From positions 1-45,814 of the forward strand of contig CALEWY010000020.1 of assembly GCA_937925335.1 (NCBI GenBank): a DNA stretch of 45,814 bases, written 5' to 3'. This document shows, in pieces, positions 32,944 to 41,734 of this stretch. Within the stretch, counting starts at the first letter, position 1; each line of letters opens with the position of its first letter. The translations under genes and the position numbers were made by a program. The notes below the pieces were generated by a model. It saw only the letters and a list, made by a program, of their open reading frames with translations, made no database searches and was not told where the DNA came from. The DNA is from an uncultured Acidimicrobiales bacterium. GTDB taxonomy: Bacteria > Actinomycetota > Acidimicrobiia > Acidimicrobiales > SZUA-35.

Positions 32944-33936
32944 ATGACTGCGCTCGATGCTCAGACAGACTCGATTTCCATCACCGACGACGATGCCCCC
33001 GCCGAACGGCAAGGCTCGACACCGATCGAGCGGCCAAAACGGGCGACTCCGCTCCAGGTCTTCCGAGAGATGCCGATCGTCATCAAGCTCTCGACGATCT
33101 GGTTGCTCCTCGTCTTCGGCGGCGCCATCTACGCCAAGATCGACACGGTCTTGTTGAACGATGCACTGCCACTGCAGAACCCCAACCTGCAAACGAACAA
33201 CTTCAACCCGGCAACCGGCGAGTTCGGCGACGGTGAGCCCAACGAATCGTGGTCGAGTGCCCATTGGCTGGGCACCGACACGATCGCTCGTGACACGTTT
33301 GCCCGCATCGTGCACGGCGCTTGGGTCAGCCTGATCATCGCCATGGTGTCCGCCGGCTTCGGTGTCGTCGTCGGCGGCTTCTTCGGATCCCTCGTCGGCT
33401 TCGTTCGTGGACGGACCGAAACGGTCACGATGGCTGCAATGGACGTCATCTTGGCGTTCCCGGCCCTCATCTTGTTGCTCGCGATGGTCTCGATCTTCGA
33501 GGTTCGAAGCCTCACCGTGATCGCATTGGTGATCGGCTTCTTGTCGATCCCGGCCTACACCCGAGTGGCGCGTGCTGGCTCACTTGCGGTCAGCCAGAGA
33601 GAGTTCGTTCTCGCAGCGAGAGCGATCGGTACAAAACCCATGAAGATTCTGTTTCGGGAAGTCATCCCGAACGTTCTTCCGACCGTGTTGAGCTATGCGA
33701 TGGTCGCCGGCGCATTCGTGATCGTGGTCGAGGGCTCACTGAGCTTCCTCGGCCTCAGCGTCCAGCTGCCGACCGCCACCTGGGGCAACATGATCAACCA
33801 GGCACGAGGCAACCTGAAGGTCAACTTCGCACAGGTGTTTTGGCCATCGATGGCCCTCGTGCTCACCGTCTTGTCGCTGAACTCTGTTGGTGACTGGCTC
33901 CAGAAGCGAGCCGCTCACCGAGGATCGGCGCTGTAG
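32944..33936 (+). CDS. dppC: peptide-type ABC transporter permease (DppC-like)
   Basis: The 330-residue partner permease. A cytoplasmic N-terminus of about 45 residues precedes the first helix (IVIKLSTIWLLLVFGGAIYA). HWLGTDTIARDTFARIVHGAW is the conserved DppC opening of the transmembrane domain. The EAA loop reads ARAIGTKPMKILFREVIPN, and GSLSFLGLSVQLPTATWGNM is the C-terminal signature. A strong AGGAGG lies at the end of dppB about 8 nt upstream. Two hairpins follow the gene, before the receptor genes. Confidence 0.93.
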   Translation: MTALDAQTDSISITDDDAPAERQGSTPIERPKRATPLQVFREMPIVIKLSTIWLLLVFGGAIYAKIDTVLLNDALPLQNPNLQTNNFNPATGEFGDGEPNESWSSAHWLGTDTIARDTFARIVHGAWVSLIIAMVSAGFGVVVGGFFGSLVGFVRGRTETVTMAAMDVILAFPALILLLAMVSIFEVRSLTVIALVIGFLSIPAYTRVARAGSLAVSQREFVLAARAIGTKPMKILFREVIPNVLPTVLSYAMVAGAFVIVVEGSLSFLGLSVQLPTATWGNMINQARGNLKVNFAQVFWPSMALVLTVLSLNSVGDWLQKRAAHRGSAL

Positions 33937-33939
33937 ATC

Positions 33940-33983
33940 CTGGTATCGAACCCATTTCGTTACCAGTCGGGCTCATCTGAGCC
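33940..33983 (+). terminator. paired hairpins between dppC and first receptor gene
   Basis: CTGGTA-T-CGAA (33940-33950) pairs with TTCG-T-TACCAG (33956-33966), followed by GGCTCATCTGAGCC (33970-33983). No T-run follows. They could end the permease transcript or protect it from decay, allowing higher expression of the receptor from its own promoter. Confidence 0.4.
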
Positions 33984-34029
33984 AGATGACAGATGCGGAA
34001 CGATCGCGCACCCTGATTAGGGCTCGCGT

Positions 34030-34045
34030 GTGACGTCTGCTACAC
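34030..34045 (+). promoter_or_regulatory. shared motif copy 2, upstream of first receptor gene
   Basis: GTGACGTCTGCTACAC lies 57 nt before the ATG at 34103 and matches copy 1 at 14 of 16 positions. TTAG occurs 9 nt upstream of it, compared with 8 nt in copy 1. Confidence 0.5.
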
Positions 34046-34102
34046 CATCGAACGAATGCCGGTTCCCTCCGGGCCGGTCAATCCATTGAAGGGGAGTTGA
34101 TG

Positions 34103-35917
34103 ATGAACAAGCGGAGTTTGAGCAAACTGCTCGCACTGCTTTTCGCCTTTGCTCTGGTTGCTGCCGCATGCGGTGGTAGCTCAGACGCAGATGGCGAAAC
34201 AACTGACACCACGGCCGGTGAAACCGAGACCGACACCGACGAGCCGATCGCCGCTGGCGAAGAGGCCGAAGGTGATGTCGACACCGAAGTCGAAGAAATC
34301 GAAGGGGAGCGCTCCTACGGCGGCTCGATCGCCGTTGGCCTCGAGGCTGAGGCCGTTGGTCTGCGCCCATGGGAAGACACCTGCTCATCACCTTGCTACA
34401 ACATGATGATCACGGTCTTCGACAAGTTGACCGACCAGGCACTCGACGGCACCTACCAGCCGTACCTGTTCGAAACGCTTGAAGCGAACGAGGACTTCAC
34501 CGAGTGGGTTGGCGTGCTGCGCAGCGGCGTGACCTTCCACAACGGTGTCGAGCTCACCGCTCAAAGCATCGCCGACATGTTCCCGATCCAGCAGGAAGGC
34601 GCCGCCGGCGCTGGTGGCCTCAGCGCCGCCAACATCATCGACGTGCAGGCCACGGGCGACCTCGAGGTCACCTACACCCTGAGCCAGTCGAACTCGGCAC
34701 TTCCAGCCACGCTCGCTCGTGCCCCCGTGGGCATGGTCTTCGAGGCCGGCGCAGCAGCTGCTGACCCGGACGGCTCGGCCAACGAGCCCGTCGGAACCGG
34801 TCCATTCATGATCGAAAGCCGCGACCTCGACAACGAGACCATCGTGGTTCGTAACGACAACTACTGGGGCGTCGATCCCGAGGGCAACCAGTTGCCGTTC
34901 CTCGACCAGATCAGCTTCCGTCCAATCCCCGACGAGGGCACCCGCCTCGACGCACTGCTCTCGGGCACCGTCGACGTCTTCCAGACGCTTCGTCAAGGCA
35001 CCATCCGTGACGGCCGCGCCGCCCGCGATGGTGGCGAAGACATCGTCATGGTCGAGTTCCAGGGCAACAACGTCGGTGGCGGCATGTTCAACGTGCTCGT
35101 CCCACCGTTCGACGATGTTCGTGTCCGTCGTGGCCTCACCCAGATGAACTCTCAGGAGAACGTCATCGAGGCCCTCGGTGGCACCGGCATCTCGTTGCCA
35201 GGCACCCAGTGGTTCAGCCCGGATTCACCGTGGTACTCCGAGAAGGTGGCAGCCGCTTGGCCGTCATTCGACTTTGAAGCTGGCTCCGCCACGCTTCAGG
35301 AGTACATCGACGATCCAGAGCGCTCCGACGGTAAGGCACCTGGAGAATCGATTGAAGTCGAGCTCTCCTGCCCGCCAGACCCCTCGCTGATCGCCGCCAT
35401 GCAGGTGCTCGAGCAGACCTGGACCGCATCCGGCGTCGTTGACGTGAACCTCACCAACTACGACCAGCAGACCCACATCAACTACGCCCTCGGCGCCGAA
35501 AACGGCTTCGTCGGTGAGCACGGTGCACACTGCTGGCGTTTCTCCTCAGACAGCGATCCCGCTTCTGACATCAACCCCGGTTTCGCCCCACCAACGGCCG
35601 AAATCGCTGAAGCAGCCGGCATCCCTGATGTCGTCTCGCCGCTCAACTTCGCCAACTACTTCGATGGTGAAGTCTTCGGCGCAGCTGTTGCCGCACTCCA
35701 GACTGACGACTTCGACGAGCGTTATGCCCTCTACGAGAGCATCATGCTGAAGATCGCTGAAGACGTCCCGATCTGGTACTCCGGCCACACCGCCACCGCC
35801 TTTGGCACCAACCCTGCAGTCATGGGTCTCACCGGCTGGCATCTCCCGTCCGGCGACATCGGCATCGGTATCCCCGCTGTCGAGGGTCGTTGGCACGAGG
35901 TGTGGCTCTCCAACTGA
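34103..35917 (+). CDS. ABC transporter substrate-binding lipoprotein, family 5 (copy 1)
   Basis: A 604-residue SBP_bac_5 receptor that captures the solute outside the membrane. The signal peptide ends in a lipobox with Cys23 (LVAAAC), followed by a strongly acidic, Thr/Glu/Asp-rich linker of about 50 residues. The mature domain starts near RSYGGSIAVGLEAEAVGLRPWE and includes the family segment VTFHNGVELTAQSIADMF, typical of oligopeptide receptors. GGGGAG (34091-34096) is spaced 6 nt from the ATG at 34103; an ATG at 34100 and a TTG at 34097 are in frame. It is about three-quarters identical by eye to the next gene, clearly a tandem duplication. Confidence 0.93.
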   Translation: MNKRSLSKLLALLFAFALVAAACGGSSDADGETTDTTAGETETDTDEPIAAGEEAEGDVDTEVEEIEGERSYGGSIAVGLEAEAVGLRPWEDTCSSPCYNMMITVFDKLTDQALDGTYQPYLFETLEANEDFTEWVGVLRSGVTFHNGVELTAQSIADMFPIQQEGAAGAGGLSAANIIDVQATGDLEVTYTLSQSNSALPATLARAPVGMVFEAGAAAADPDGSANEPVGTGPFMIESRDLDNETIVVRNDNYWGVDPEGNQLPFLDQISFRPIPDEGTRLDALLSGTVDVFQTLRQGTIRDGRAARDGGEDIVMVEFQGNNVGGGMFNVLVPPFDDVRVRRGLTQMNSQENVIEALGGTGISLPGTQWFSPDSPWYSEKVAAAWPSFDFEAGSATLQEYIDDPERSDGKAPGESIEVELSCPPDPSLIAAMQVLEQTWTASGVVDVNLTNYDQQTHINYALGAENGFVGEHGAHCWRFSSDSDPASDINPGFAPPTAEIAEAAGIPDVVSPLNFANYFDGEVFGAAVAALQTDDFDERYALYESIMLKIAEDVPIWYSGHTATAFGTNPAVMGLTGWHLPSGDIGIGIPAVEGRWHEVWLSN

Positions 35918-35965
35918 GCCTCGCCAGGTTGATCGCAAGATCGCCTGACAATCTCAAGACTTGAC

Positions 35966-36012
35966 GAACGGGTCGTCGGCTCCAGCACATTGCTGGCGCT
36001 GGCGGCCCGTTC
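35966..36012 (+). terminator. hairpin after first receptor gene
   Basis: GAACGGGTCGTC (35966-35977) pairs with GGCGGCCCGTTC (36001-36012), with an inner stem CCAGC/GCTGG. The outer arms are nearly the same as in the terminator after the second receptor gene, so the duplication included this element. There is no T-run here. Confidence 0.55.
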
Positions 36013-36016
36013 TCGC

Positions 36017-36046
36017 GCGTGAAGCCGTCGCGTGTGAAGCCGTCGC
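36017..36046 (+). repeat. 15-bp tandem duplication
   Basis: GYGTGAAGCCGTCGC occurs twice (36017-36031 and 36032-36046) between the two receptor genes. The remaining 35918-36198 gap holds the hairpin and the shared motif, with no gene. Confidence 0.75.
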
Positions 36047-36136
36047 GATTGCCAGCCTCTTACTTCGACGAACCGTCGCGTTTTGCGAACCGGTTGCGGC
36101 GATGTGACGAAGCGCGTCCCCAACTTTGTGGCGTTC

Positions 36137-36152
36137 GTCACATCTGCTAAAC
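36137..36152 (+). promoter_or_regulatory. shared motif copy 3, upstream of second receptor gene
   Basis: GTCACATCTGCTAAAC matches copy 1 at 15 of 16 positions and lies 46 nt before the ATG at 36199. Confidence 0.5.
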
Positions 36153-36198
36153 CGTGGCGATCTCGACATACGTCGAGTTGGGGACCAAAAGGGGAGTT

Positions 36199-38010
36199 AT
36201 GACAAGGACTCTGAGCAAGTTTCTCGCTCTGTTGTTCACGTTCGCGATGATCGCTGCCGCATGCGGAAGCGATTCATCGCCGGACGACGCCACGACCGAT
36301 ACCACCGAAGACGGTGGCGGCGGTGACGACGACGGCGGAAGCGACGTCACGACGGGGGACGTGGATGATGACGACACGGTTGTGGAGGCCGACGACGAAA
36401 CCGAGCGCAGCTACGGCGGTTCGATCGCTGTTGGCCTCGAAGCCGAGGCTGTTGGCCTGCGACCTTGGGAGGACGCCTGCTCCTCGCCTTGTTACAACAT
36501 CTTCGTCACGATTTACGACAAGTTGATGGAGCAGACGATCGACGGCACCTACGAGGGTTGGCTCGCCGAAGACATCACGCCAAGCGATGACTTCACGATC
36601 TGGACGATGAACCTTCGCCCGGGAGTGACGTTCCACAATGGCGTTGAGCTCACCGCTCAGACCATCGCCGACATGTTCCCGATCCAGCAGGAGGGCTCAC
36701 AGTCGTCATCACAGATTGCGGCATCCAACCTTGCTGGGGTTGAGGCAACCGGCGATCTCGAGGTCACCTACACACTCAGCCAACCGAACTCAGCGTTCCC
36801 GGCATTCTTGAGCCGGGTGCAGCTCGGTGCGGTGTTTGAGCCGGCAGCAGCTGCTGCGGATCTCGATGGATTCTCGAATGAGCCGGTGGGGACCGGGCCG
36901 TTCGTGATCGAAAGCCGAGATCTCGATAACGAGACCGTCGTGGTTCGTAACGGCAACTACTGGGGCGTCGACCCGCAGGGCAACCAACTGCCGTTCCTCG
37001 ACCAGATCAGCTTCCGTCCAATTCCGGATGAAGGCACCCGCCTCGACGCACTGCTTTCGGGCACGGTTGAAGCAATGCAGACGCTTCGTCAGGGCACGAT
37101 CCGTGACGCTCGAGCTGCGGTCGAAGATGGTGAGGACCTCACCCTCCTCGAGTTCCAGGGCAACAACGTGGGTGGTGGACAGTTCAACGTGCTTGTCCCA
37201 CCGTTCGACGACGTTCGAGTCCGCCGTGGCCTCACCCAGATGAACTCCCAGGAGAACGTGATCGACGCACTCGGCGGCACCGGCATCTCGCTGCCGGGCA
37301 CCCAGTGGTACAGCCCCGACAGCGTCTGGTACTCCCAGAAGGTTGCCGATGCCTGGCCGCAGTTCGACTTCGAAGCTGGCTCCGCCACGCTCCAGGAGTA
37401 CATCGATGACCCGGAGCGCTCCGACGGGAAGGCTCCCGGCGAGCCGATCGACGTCGAGCTCTCCTGCCCACCGGACCCAACACTGATCGCTGCCATGCAG
37501 GTAATCGAGCAGACGTGGTCGGCGACGGGCAACGTCAATGTCAACCTCACCAACTATGACCAGCAGACCCACATCAACTATGCGCTCGGCGCCGAGAACG
37601 GCTTCGTTGGTGAGCACGGTGCACACTGCTGGCGATGGAGTGATGACAACGATCCATCGGTCGGCATCAACCCGTTCCTCGCTCCGCCCACACCGGAGAT
37701 CGCCGAGGCTGCGGGTATCCCCGACATCGTTTCGCCGTTGAACTTCTCGAACTGGTTCAACGCTGAGGCGTTCGGTGCGGCTGTTGCGGCAACCCAGACG
37801 GACAACTTCGAAGAGCGTTACGCCCTCTACGAGCAGATCCAGCTGGCGATCGCCGAGGAAGTCCCGATCTGGTACTCCGGCCACACGGCCACGATGATCG
37901 GCACCGTGTCAAACATGCAGGGCCTGAACGGCTGGCATCTCCCGAACGGCACTGTCGGTATTGGTTTCACCAACGCCGAAGGTCGCTGGGCCGAGGTCTG
38001 GCTCAACTAG
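36199..38010 (+). CDS. ABC transporter substrate-binding lipoprotein, family 5 (copy 2)
   Basis: A 603-residue paralogue of the preceding gene. Its signal peptide has lipobox Cys22 (MIAAAC), followed by an Asp/Thr/Gly-rich acidic linker whose sequence differs from copy 1. The binding domain is closely similar throughout, including the identical RSYGGSIAVGLEAEAVGLRP and NPDN-like ligand-facing loops with local changes (for example TIDGTYEGWL in place of ALDGTYQPYL). AAGGGGAG lies just before the ATG at 36199. The frame extends upstream to 36154, but the alignment with copy 1 supports 36199. Divergence in the linker and in pocket-region residues suggests partly distinct ligands. Confidence 0.93.
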   Translation: MTRTLSKFLALLFTFAMIAAACGSDSSPDDATTDTTEDGGGGDDDGGSDVTTGDVDDDDTVVEADDETERSYGGSIAVGLEAEAVGLRPWEDACSSPCYNIFVTIYDKLMEQTIDGTYEGWLAEDITPSDDFTIWTMNLRPGVTFHNGVELTAQTIADMFPIQQEGSQSSSQIAASNLAGVEATGDLEVTYTLSQPNSAFPAFLSRVQLGAVFEPAAAAADLDGFSNEPVGTGPFVIESRDLDNETVVVRNGNYWGVDPQGNQLPFLDQISFRPIPDEGTRLDALLSGTVEAMQTLRQGTIRDARAAVEDGEDLTLLEFQGNNVGGGQFNVLVPPFDDVRVRRGLTQMNSQENVIDALGGTGISLPGTQWYSPDSVWYSQKVADAWPQFDFEAGSATLQEYIDDPERSDGKAPGEPIDVELSCPPDPTLIAAMQVIEQTWSATGNVNVNLTNYDQQTHINYALGAENGFVGEHGAHCWRWSDDNDPSVGINPFLAPPTPEIAEAAGIPDIVSPLNFSNWFNAEAFGAAVAATQTDNFEERYALYEQIQLAIAEEVPIWYSGHTATMIGTVSNMQGLNGWHLPNGTVGIGFTNAEGRWAEVWLN

Positions 38011-38054
38011 CCAGCTTGAACACGTCAGTTCAATCGTGAGCTGATCAAACGCAA

Positions 38055-38114
38055 CGAACGGGTCGTTCCGAGCACGAGTTCTCTCGTGTTCGGGCGGCCC
38101 GTTCGGCGCTTTTT
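38055..38114 (+). terminator. rho-independent terminator of the ABC transporter locus
   Basis: A long imperfect stem (38055-38078 with 38083-38105, loop TTCT, one bulge and a few wobbles) is followed by GCGC and five T residues ending at 38114. It is the only canonical terminator in the ABC locus and closes it before the MFS gene. Confidence 0.85.
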
Positions 38115-38154
38115 CGGTCGTCGATATTCGGCGCCGATCCTGCGCGTGTGCGCG

Positions 38155-38160
38155 TAGCGT
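38155..38160 (+). promoter_or_regulatory. -10 element TAGCGT of the MFS transporter gene
   Basis: TAGCGT lies 6 nt before the ATG at 38167 and 40 bp after the terminator of the ABC locus. Confidence 0.45.
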
Positions 38161-38166
38161 GAGCCG

Positions 38167-39405
38167 ATGTCTGAACTCGGCGCAGCCGACTCTCACGCCG
38201 AATCCCCAAACGGCGGGCCAACAGACGGCGGATCCCCAAACGGCCCGACTGCCGTTGAGGGCCGCCAGGCGTGGTGGCTCTACGGACTCAACTTCTTGCA
38301 GGCCACCGGAATCGGCCTCGTCTTCGTCTTCCTCGCTGACGTGCAAGATCGGTATGGGCTCGCCAACTGGGAACTCGGTGTCATTGCGGCCATGGGTTTC
38401 GTCGCCGCGCTGATCACCCAACTGGGATTGTCGCCGCTGATCGATCGCGGCCACATCCAAACGCTGGCGTGGGTAGCCGTCGCGGCCGGAACCTTGGGGA
38501 CGCTCGGGTTCGCGTTCGGGACCAATCTGATCACGCTTGGCCTCTCTCGAGGCTTGTCAGGGATCGGTCTCGGACTGTTCAACGTCGTCGCCAGAAAGGC
38601 CCTGATCGGGCTCGACATCGAAGGTGGAGGCGCAAAGGTCGGCACGTTGTTGTCGACCGGCGTGTCCGGCTTCCTCGCCGGGCCCGCGATCGGCGCGGCT
38701 CTTGGTGCGATTGCCTTCGAGGCTCCCTTCATCGTGTTGGCTACAGCGTTCGTCATCGTCGGGGCCCCGGCGGCCAAGATTGCGGGAGGCGCCAAGATCG
38801 CAACGGCCAAGGTCGACTACGCCGATCTCGGCCGGATCATCCGCAAGCCTCGCATGCAGGTTGCGATGCTGACCCAATTCATCGTCTTTGGAGCCATCGG
38901 GATTTTCGACGCAACTGTCGATCGCTTCTTGACCGACCTTGGCGCAAGCACGGTGGCGGTCGCGATCGCCCTGCTCGTCACCGGTTTGCCGTTGATGATC
39001 ATTCCGCCGCGAGCCGGAGCCCTCGCCGAACGAATCGGCGGCATCAAGGTGTTGATCCCGGCACTCATCGTTGCCGTGCCAGCGGTGGCCGCATTCGGGC
39101 TGGCGCCGAGCGCTGGCGCGTTTGCCATCGTCGGGCTCGTCCACAGCACCACCGAGTCGTTCTCGACGATGGGAGGCCAGGTGCTCGTGCTCGAAGCGAC
39201 AGGCGCTGAAAAGGCAGCCATCGGGAGCGCGGTGGTCGAGGTCGTTGGGCTCTCGATCGCAGCCGTCACATCCGTCATGGCACCGATCATCTATGGCGAG
39301 TTTGGTCCCGAGCGACTGTTCGGCGGCTGGGCCGCAATCGCCTTTGTGCTCGTGGCAATCACGATCATGCGAACCCGTTCGATCAGCAGCGCAACCCCGG
39401 TCTAA
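38167..39405 (+). CDS. MFS transporter
   Basis: A 412-residue membrane protein with about twelve hydrophobic segments in two bundles, and the major-facilitator layout. A cytoplasmic Gly/Pro/Asn-rich N-terminus of about 36 residues contains a SPNGGPTDGG/SPNGPT duplication. The first helix is WWLYGLNFLQATGIGLVFVFL, and the loop between helices 2 and 3 carries DRGHI, a weak form of motif A. The central loop at GAKIATAKVDYADLGRIIRKPRMQ separates the halves. The substrate is unknown; drug efflux or metabolite export are equally possible. It stands alone between two terminating elements. Confidence 0.85.
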   Translation: MSELGAADSHAESPNGGPTDGGSPNGPTAVEGRQAWWLYGLNFLQATGIGLVFVFLADVQDRYGLANWELGVIAAMGFVAALITQLGLSPLIDRGHIQTLAWVAVAAGTLGTLGFAFGTNLITLGLSRGLSGIGLGLFNVVARKALIGLDIEGGGAKVGTLLSTGVSGFLAGPAIGAALGAIAFEAPFIVLATAFVIVGAPAAKIAGGAKIATAKVDYADLGRIIRKPRMQVAMLTQFIVFGAIGIFDATVDRFLTDLGASTVAVAIALLVTGLPLMIIPPRAGALAERIGGIKVLIPALIVAVPAVAAFGLAPSAGAFAIVGLVHSTTESFSTMGGQVLVLEATGAEKAAIGSAVVEVVGLSIAAVTSVMAPIIYGEFGPERLFGGWAAIAFVLVAITIMRTRSISSATPV

Positions 39406-39442
39406 TGAGATGGGTCCAGCGTGACTCTTCGGAACGAGCTCG

Positions 39443-40324
39443 CTAGGGGTTCGACAGCAGATCGATCAGGCTCGAGGTGTCCCAACGGTTGCCGCCGCGG
39501 GCCTGAATCTTCTTGTAGAGCTGATCGACAAGGGCTGCCACGGGGAGGGACGCCTCGAGTTCCTCACCACCCCGCAACGCGATGCCGAGATCCTTTCGCA
39601 TGTGATCGACGGCAAACCCGAACTCGAACTCGCCGCGGGCCATCGTGGATCCGCGGTTGGCCATCTGCCACGAACCCGCAGCTCCCTTGGAGATCACCTC
39701 GACAACCTGGTCGACATCAAGCCCAGCCTTCATGGCGAGGTGGATGCCTTCAGAAAGACCCTGCAGCGCTCCGGCGATACAAACCTGGTTGACCATCTTG
39801 GTCGTTTGGCCCGCACCCGACGGTCCGAGGCGAGTGACTCCAACGGCGTACGCGTCAGCGATTGGGGCGGCTGCATCGAACTGACTTTGATCGCCGCCAC
39901 ACATGATGGTGAGGGCGCCGTTCTTGGCTCCTGCTTCGCCGCCTGAGACCGGTGCGTCGACGAACCCAACACCGCGTTCGGCACACAATGCGTGCATCTC
40001 GCGAGCAAGGCTGGCCGATGTGGTGGTGTGATCGATGATGACTGCACCGTTCGAAACACCGTCGAGCACACCGCCCTGGGAGCCGACGACGCTACGAACG
40101 CTGTCATCGTCGCCGAGGATCAGCGCAACAACGTCGGCGTCTTTGGCCGCCTCAGCAGGCGTCGATGCCTTGGAGGCCGTTCCTTGGCTGCCGTACTCGG
40201 CAAGCCACGCGTCGGACTTACCGACCGATCGATTGAAGACGGTGACGTCGTGGCCAGCGGCGACGAGATGTCCCGCCATGGGGTAACCCATGACACCGAG
40301 ACCGATGAATCCAACCTTTGCCAT
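39443..40324 (-). CDS. 3-hydroxyisobutyrate/2-hydroxy-3-oxopropionate dehydrogenase-type enzyme
   Basis: A 293-residue NAD(P)-dependent beta-hydroxyacid dehydrogenase. The N-terminal Rossmann motif is VGFIGLGVMGYPMAGHLVAAGH. The substrate-binding signature DAPVSGGEAGAKNGAL and the catalytic Lys in GAGQTTKMVNQ are present, followed by the all-helical C-terminal domain. Members oxidise 3-hydroxyisobutyrate (valine breakdown), tartronate semialdehyde or related acids, and the exact substrate cannot be chosen by eye. GAGGAG lies 6 nt before the ATG at 40324, a clear ribosome-binding site that rules out the longer open frame to 40621. It is divergent from the aminotransferase gene. Confidence 0.92.
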   Translation of the reverse strand: MAKVGFIGLGVMGYPMAGHLVAAGHDVTVFNRSVGKSDAWLAEYGSQGTASKASTPAEAAKDADVVALILGDDDSVRSVVGSQGGVLDGVSNGAVIIDHTTTSASLAREMHALCAERGVGFVDAPVSGGEAGAKNGALTIMCGGDQSQFDAAAPIADAYAVGVTRLGPSGAGQTTKMVNQVCIAGALQGLSEGIHLAMKAGLDVDQVVEVISKGAAGSWQMANRGSTMARGEFEFGFAVDHMRKDLGIALRGGEELEASLPVAALVDQLYKKIQARGGNRWDTSSLIDLLSNP

Positions 40325-40387
40325 GACGTCTCCTCGTCCACTGCTCGGTTCTTCGCTGCGGTCACCCCTTTTGGTGGCTGCGATGGG

Positions 40388-40393
40388 CAGGAT
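40388..40393 (+). promoter_or_regulatory. -10 element CAGGAT of the aminotransferase operon
   Basis: CAGGAT lies 6 nt before the GTG at 40400, the same hexamer and spacing as for the acyl-CoA dehydrogenase gene. Confidence 0.35.
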
Positions 40394-40399
40394 AGGACC

Positions 40400-41734
40400 G
40401 TGAGCGTCTCCCGCCGGGCTGGCGAGATCAAACCCTTCTACGTGATGGAGGCCGTGAGAGCCGCTGCGGCGCGCGAGGCGGCCGGGAGAGAGGTGTTCCA
40501 CCTCGAGGTTGGTCAACCGGCAACGAAGGCCCCAGCGTTGGTTCGAGCGGCCGCTCACGCTGCGATCGATGATGATCAACTCGGCTACACGATGGCGAAG
40601 GGCATCCCCGAGCTGCGCCAACGAATCGTGTCGTGGTATCTCGATCAGTACGACGTCGTGGTCGATCCGGAGCGCATCATCATCACGCCCGGTGCGTCCG
40701 GGTCGTGCATCATCGCGTTCTTGTCACTGTTCGAGCCCGGCGCCCGCGTTGGCGTGCTCGAGCCCGGTTACCCGTGCTACCGCAACGATCTTTCGGTGCT
40801 CGACATCGACGTCGTCGACATCCCGATCGGCCCCGACACCGGCTTCCGCCCAACACCGGATCTTCTCGACCAGCACCTGCCGCTCGACGGCCTCGTGATC
40901 GCCAGCCCGTCGAACCCGACGGGCACGGTGCTCGATCGTGAGCAGCTCGCTGCCGTCGTCGAGTGGGCGGGCCACAACGACGTCAGCCTGATCGTCGACG
41001 AGATCTATCACGGAATCACCTTTGGTGATGTCTCAACACCGAGCGCGCTCGAGTTCGCCGGTGACGGCGCTTCGACCTCCGCCGGTACCCCAAATACCTC
41101 GGCCGCCACCAGCCCCGCCCAGATCACGGTCTTCAACAGCTTCTCGAAGTACTGGTCGATGACCGGCTGGCGTCTCGGCTGGGCCGTTGTCCCCCCGGGC
41201 ACTGCGGATGCGTTCGAACGAGTGATGGCGAACCTGCTGATCTCCGCTCCGACCATCAGCCAGATCGCAGGTGTGGCGGCGTTCGACTCCATCGAGGAGT
41301 GCGACGCCAACGTTGAGCGCTATGCCAGCAACCGAACGATCATCCTCGATGGCCTGCGGGCGGCAGGGATCGACCAGATTGCACCGCCCGATGGTGCGTT
41401 CTACGTCTGGGCCGACATTGCTCATCTCCTCGATCCTCAGCCGGCCGATCCTCACCTGGCCAACGAGGTGGCCACAGCAGGCACTGCCAACGCGACTCCC
41501 ACGGCCGAAGAACAGCCCATCACCAACTCGCTTGAACTGTGCGCTCGATGGCTGGACGAGATTGGCGTGGCCGTCACCCCGGGGATCGATTTTGATCCCG
41601 TGCGCGGCGACCGCTTCATTCGCTTCTCCTATGCCGGCGATGGCGACGAGATCGCTGAAGCCATGCGCCGAGTGGCCGAATGGACAGCGGCGCGAATCAC
41701 GGGCGGTTCGACGCCAAGTGGCGGGGCGTCGTGA
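40400..41734 (+). CDS. PLP-dependent aminotransferase, class I/II
   Basis: A 444-residue fold-type I aminotransferase of the aspartate/aromatic group. Landmarks are LGYTMAKGIPELRQRI, TPGASGSCIIAF, the cofactor-binding ASPSNPTGTV and IVDEIYHG, the Schiff-base Lys in NSFSKYWSMTGWRLGW, and the C-terminal Arg in FIRFSYAGD. Two low-complexity inserts are unusual: a Ser/Thr/Ala stretch just before the PLP lysine, and an Ala/Thr/Pro stretch after the FYVWADI strand. The GTG at 40400 agrees with the family N-terminus; the longer open frame from 39992 is antisense to the dehydrogenase. DUF983 overlaps the stop by 4 nt. Confidence 0.9.
   Translation: MSVSRRAGEIKPFYVMEAVRAAAAREAAGREVFHLEVGQPATKAPALVRAAAHAAIDDDQLGYTMAKGIPELRQRIVSWYLDQYDVVVDPERIIITPGASGSCIIAFLSLFEPGARVGVLEPGYPCYRNDLSVLDIDVVDIPIGPDTGFRPTPDLLDQHLPLDGLVIASPSNPTGTVLDREQLAAVVEWAGHNDVSLIVDEIYHGITFGDVSTPSALEFAGDGASTSAGTPNTSAATSPAQITVFNSFSKYWSMTGWRLGWAVVPPGTADAFERVMANLLISAPTISQIAGVAAFDSIEECDANVERYASNRTIILDGLRAAGIDQIAPPDGAFYVWADIAHLLDPQPADPHLANEVATAGTANATPTAEEQPITNSLELCARWLDEIGVAVTPGIDFDPVRGDRFIRFSYAGDGDEIAEAMRRVAEWTAARITGGSTPSGGAS

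Noticed and set aside
36154..36198. Earlier start for the second receptor lipoprotein
   Set aside because: It would put fifteen non-signal residues before the signal peptide. Alignment with copy 1 and the GGGGAG site support 36199.
39992..40399. Upstream extension of the aminotransferase
   Set aside because: It is antisense to the beta-hydroxyacid dehydrogenase, and the family N-terminus begins at the GTG at 40400.
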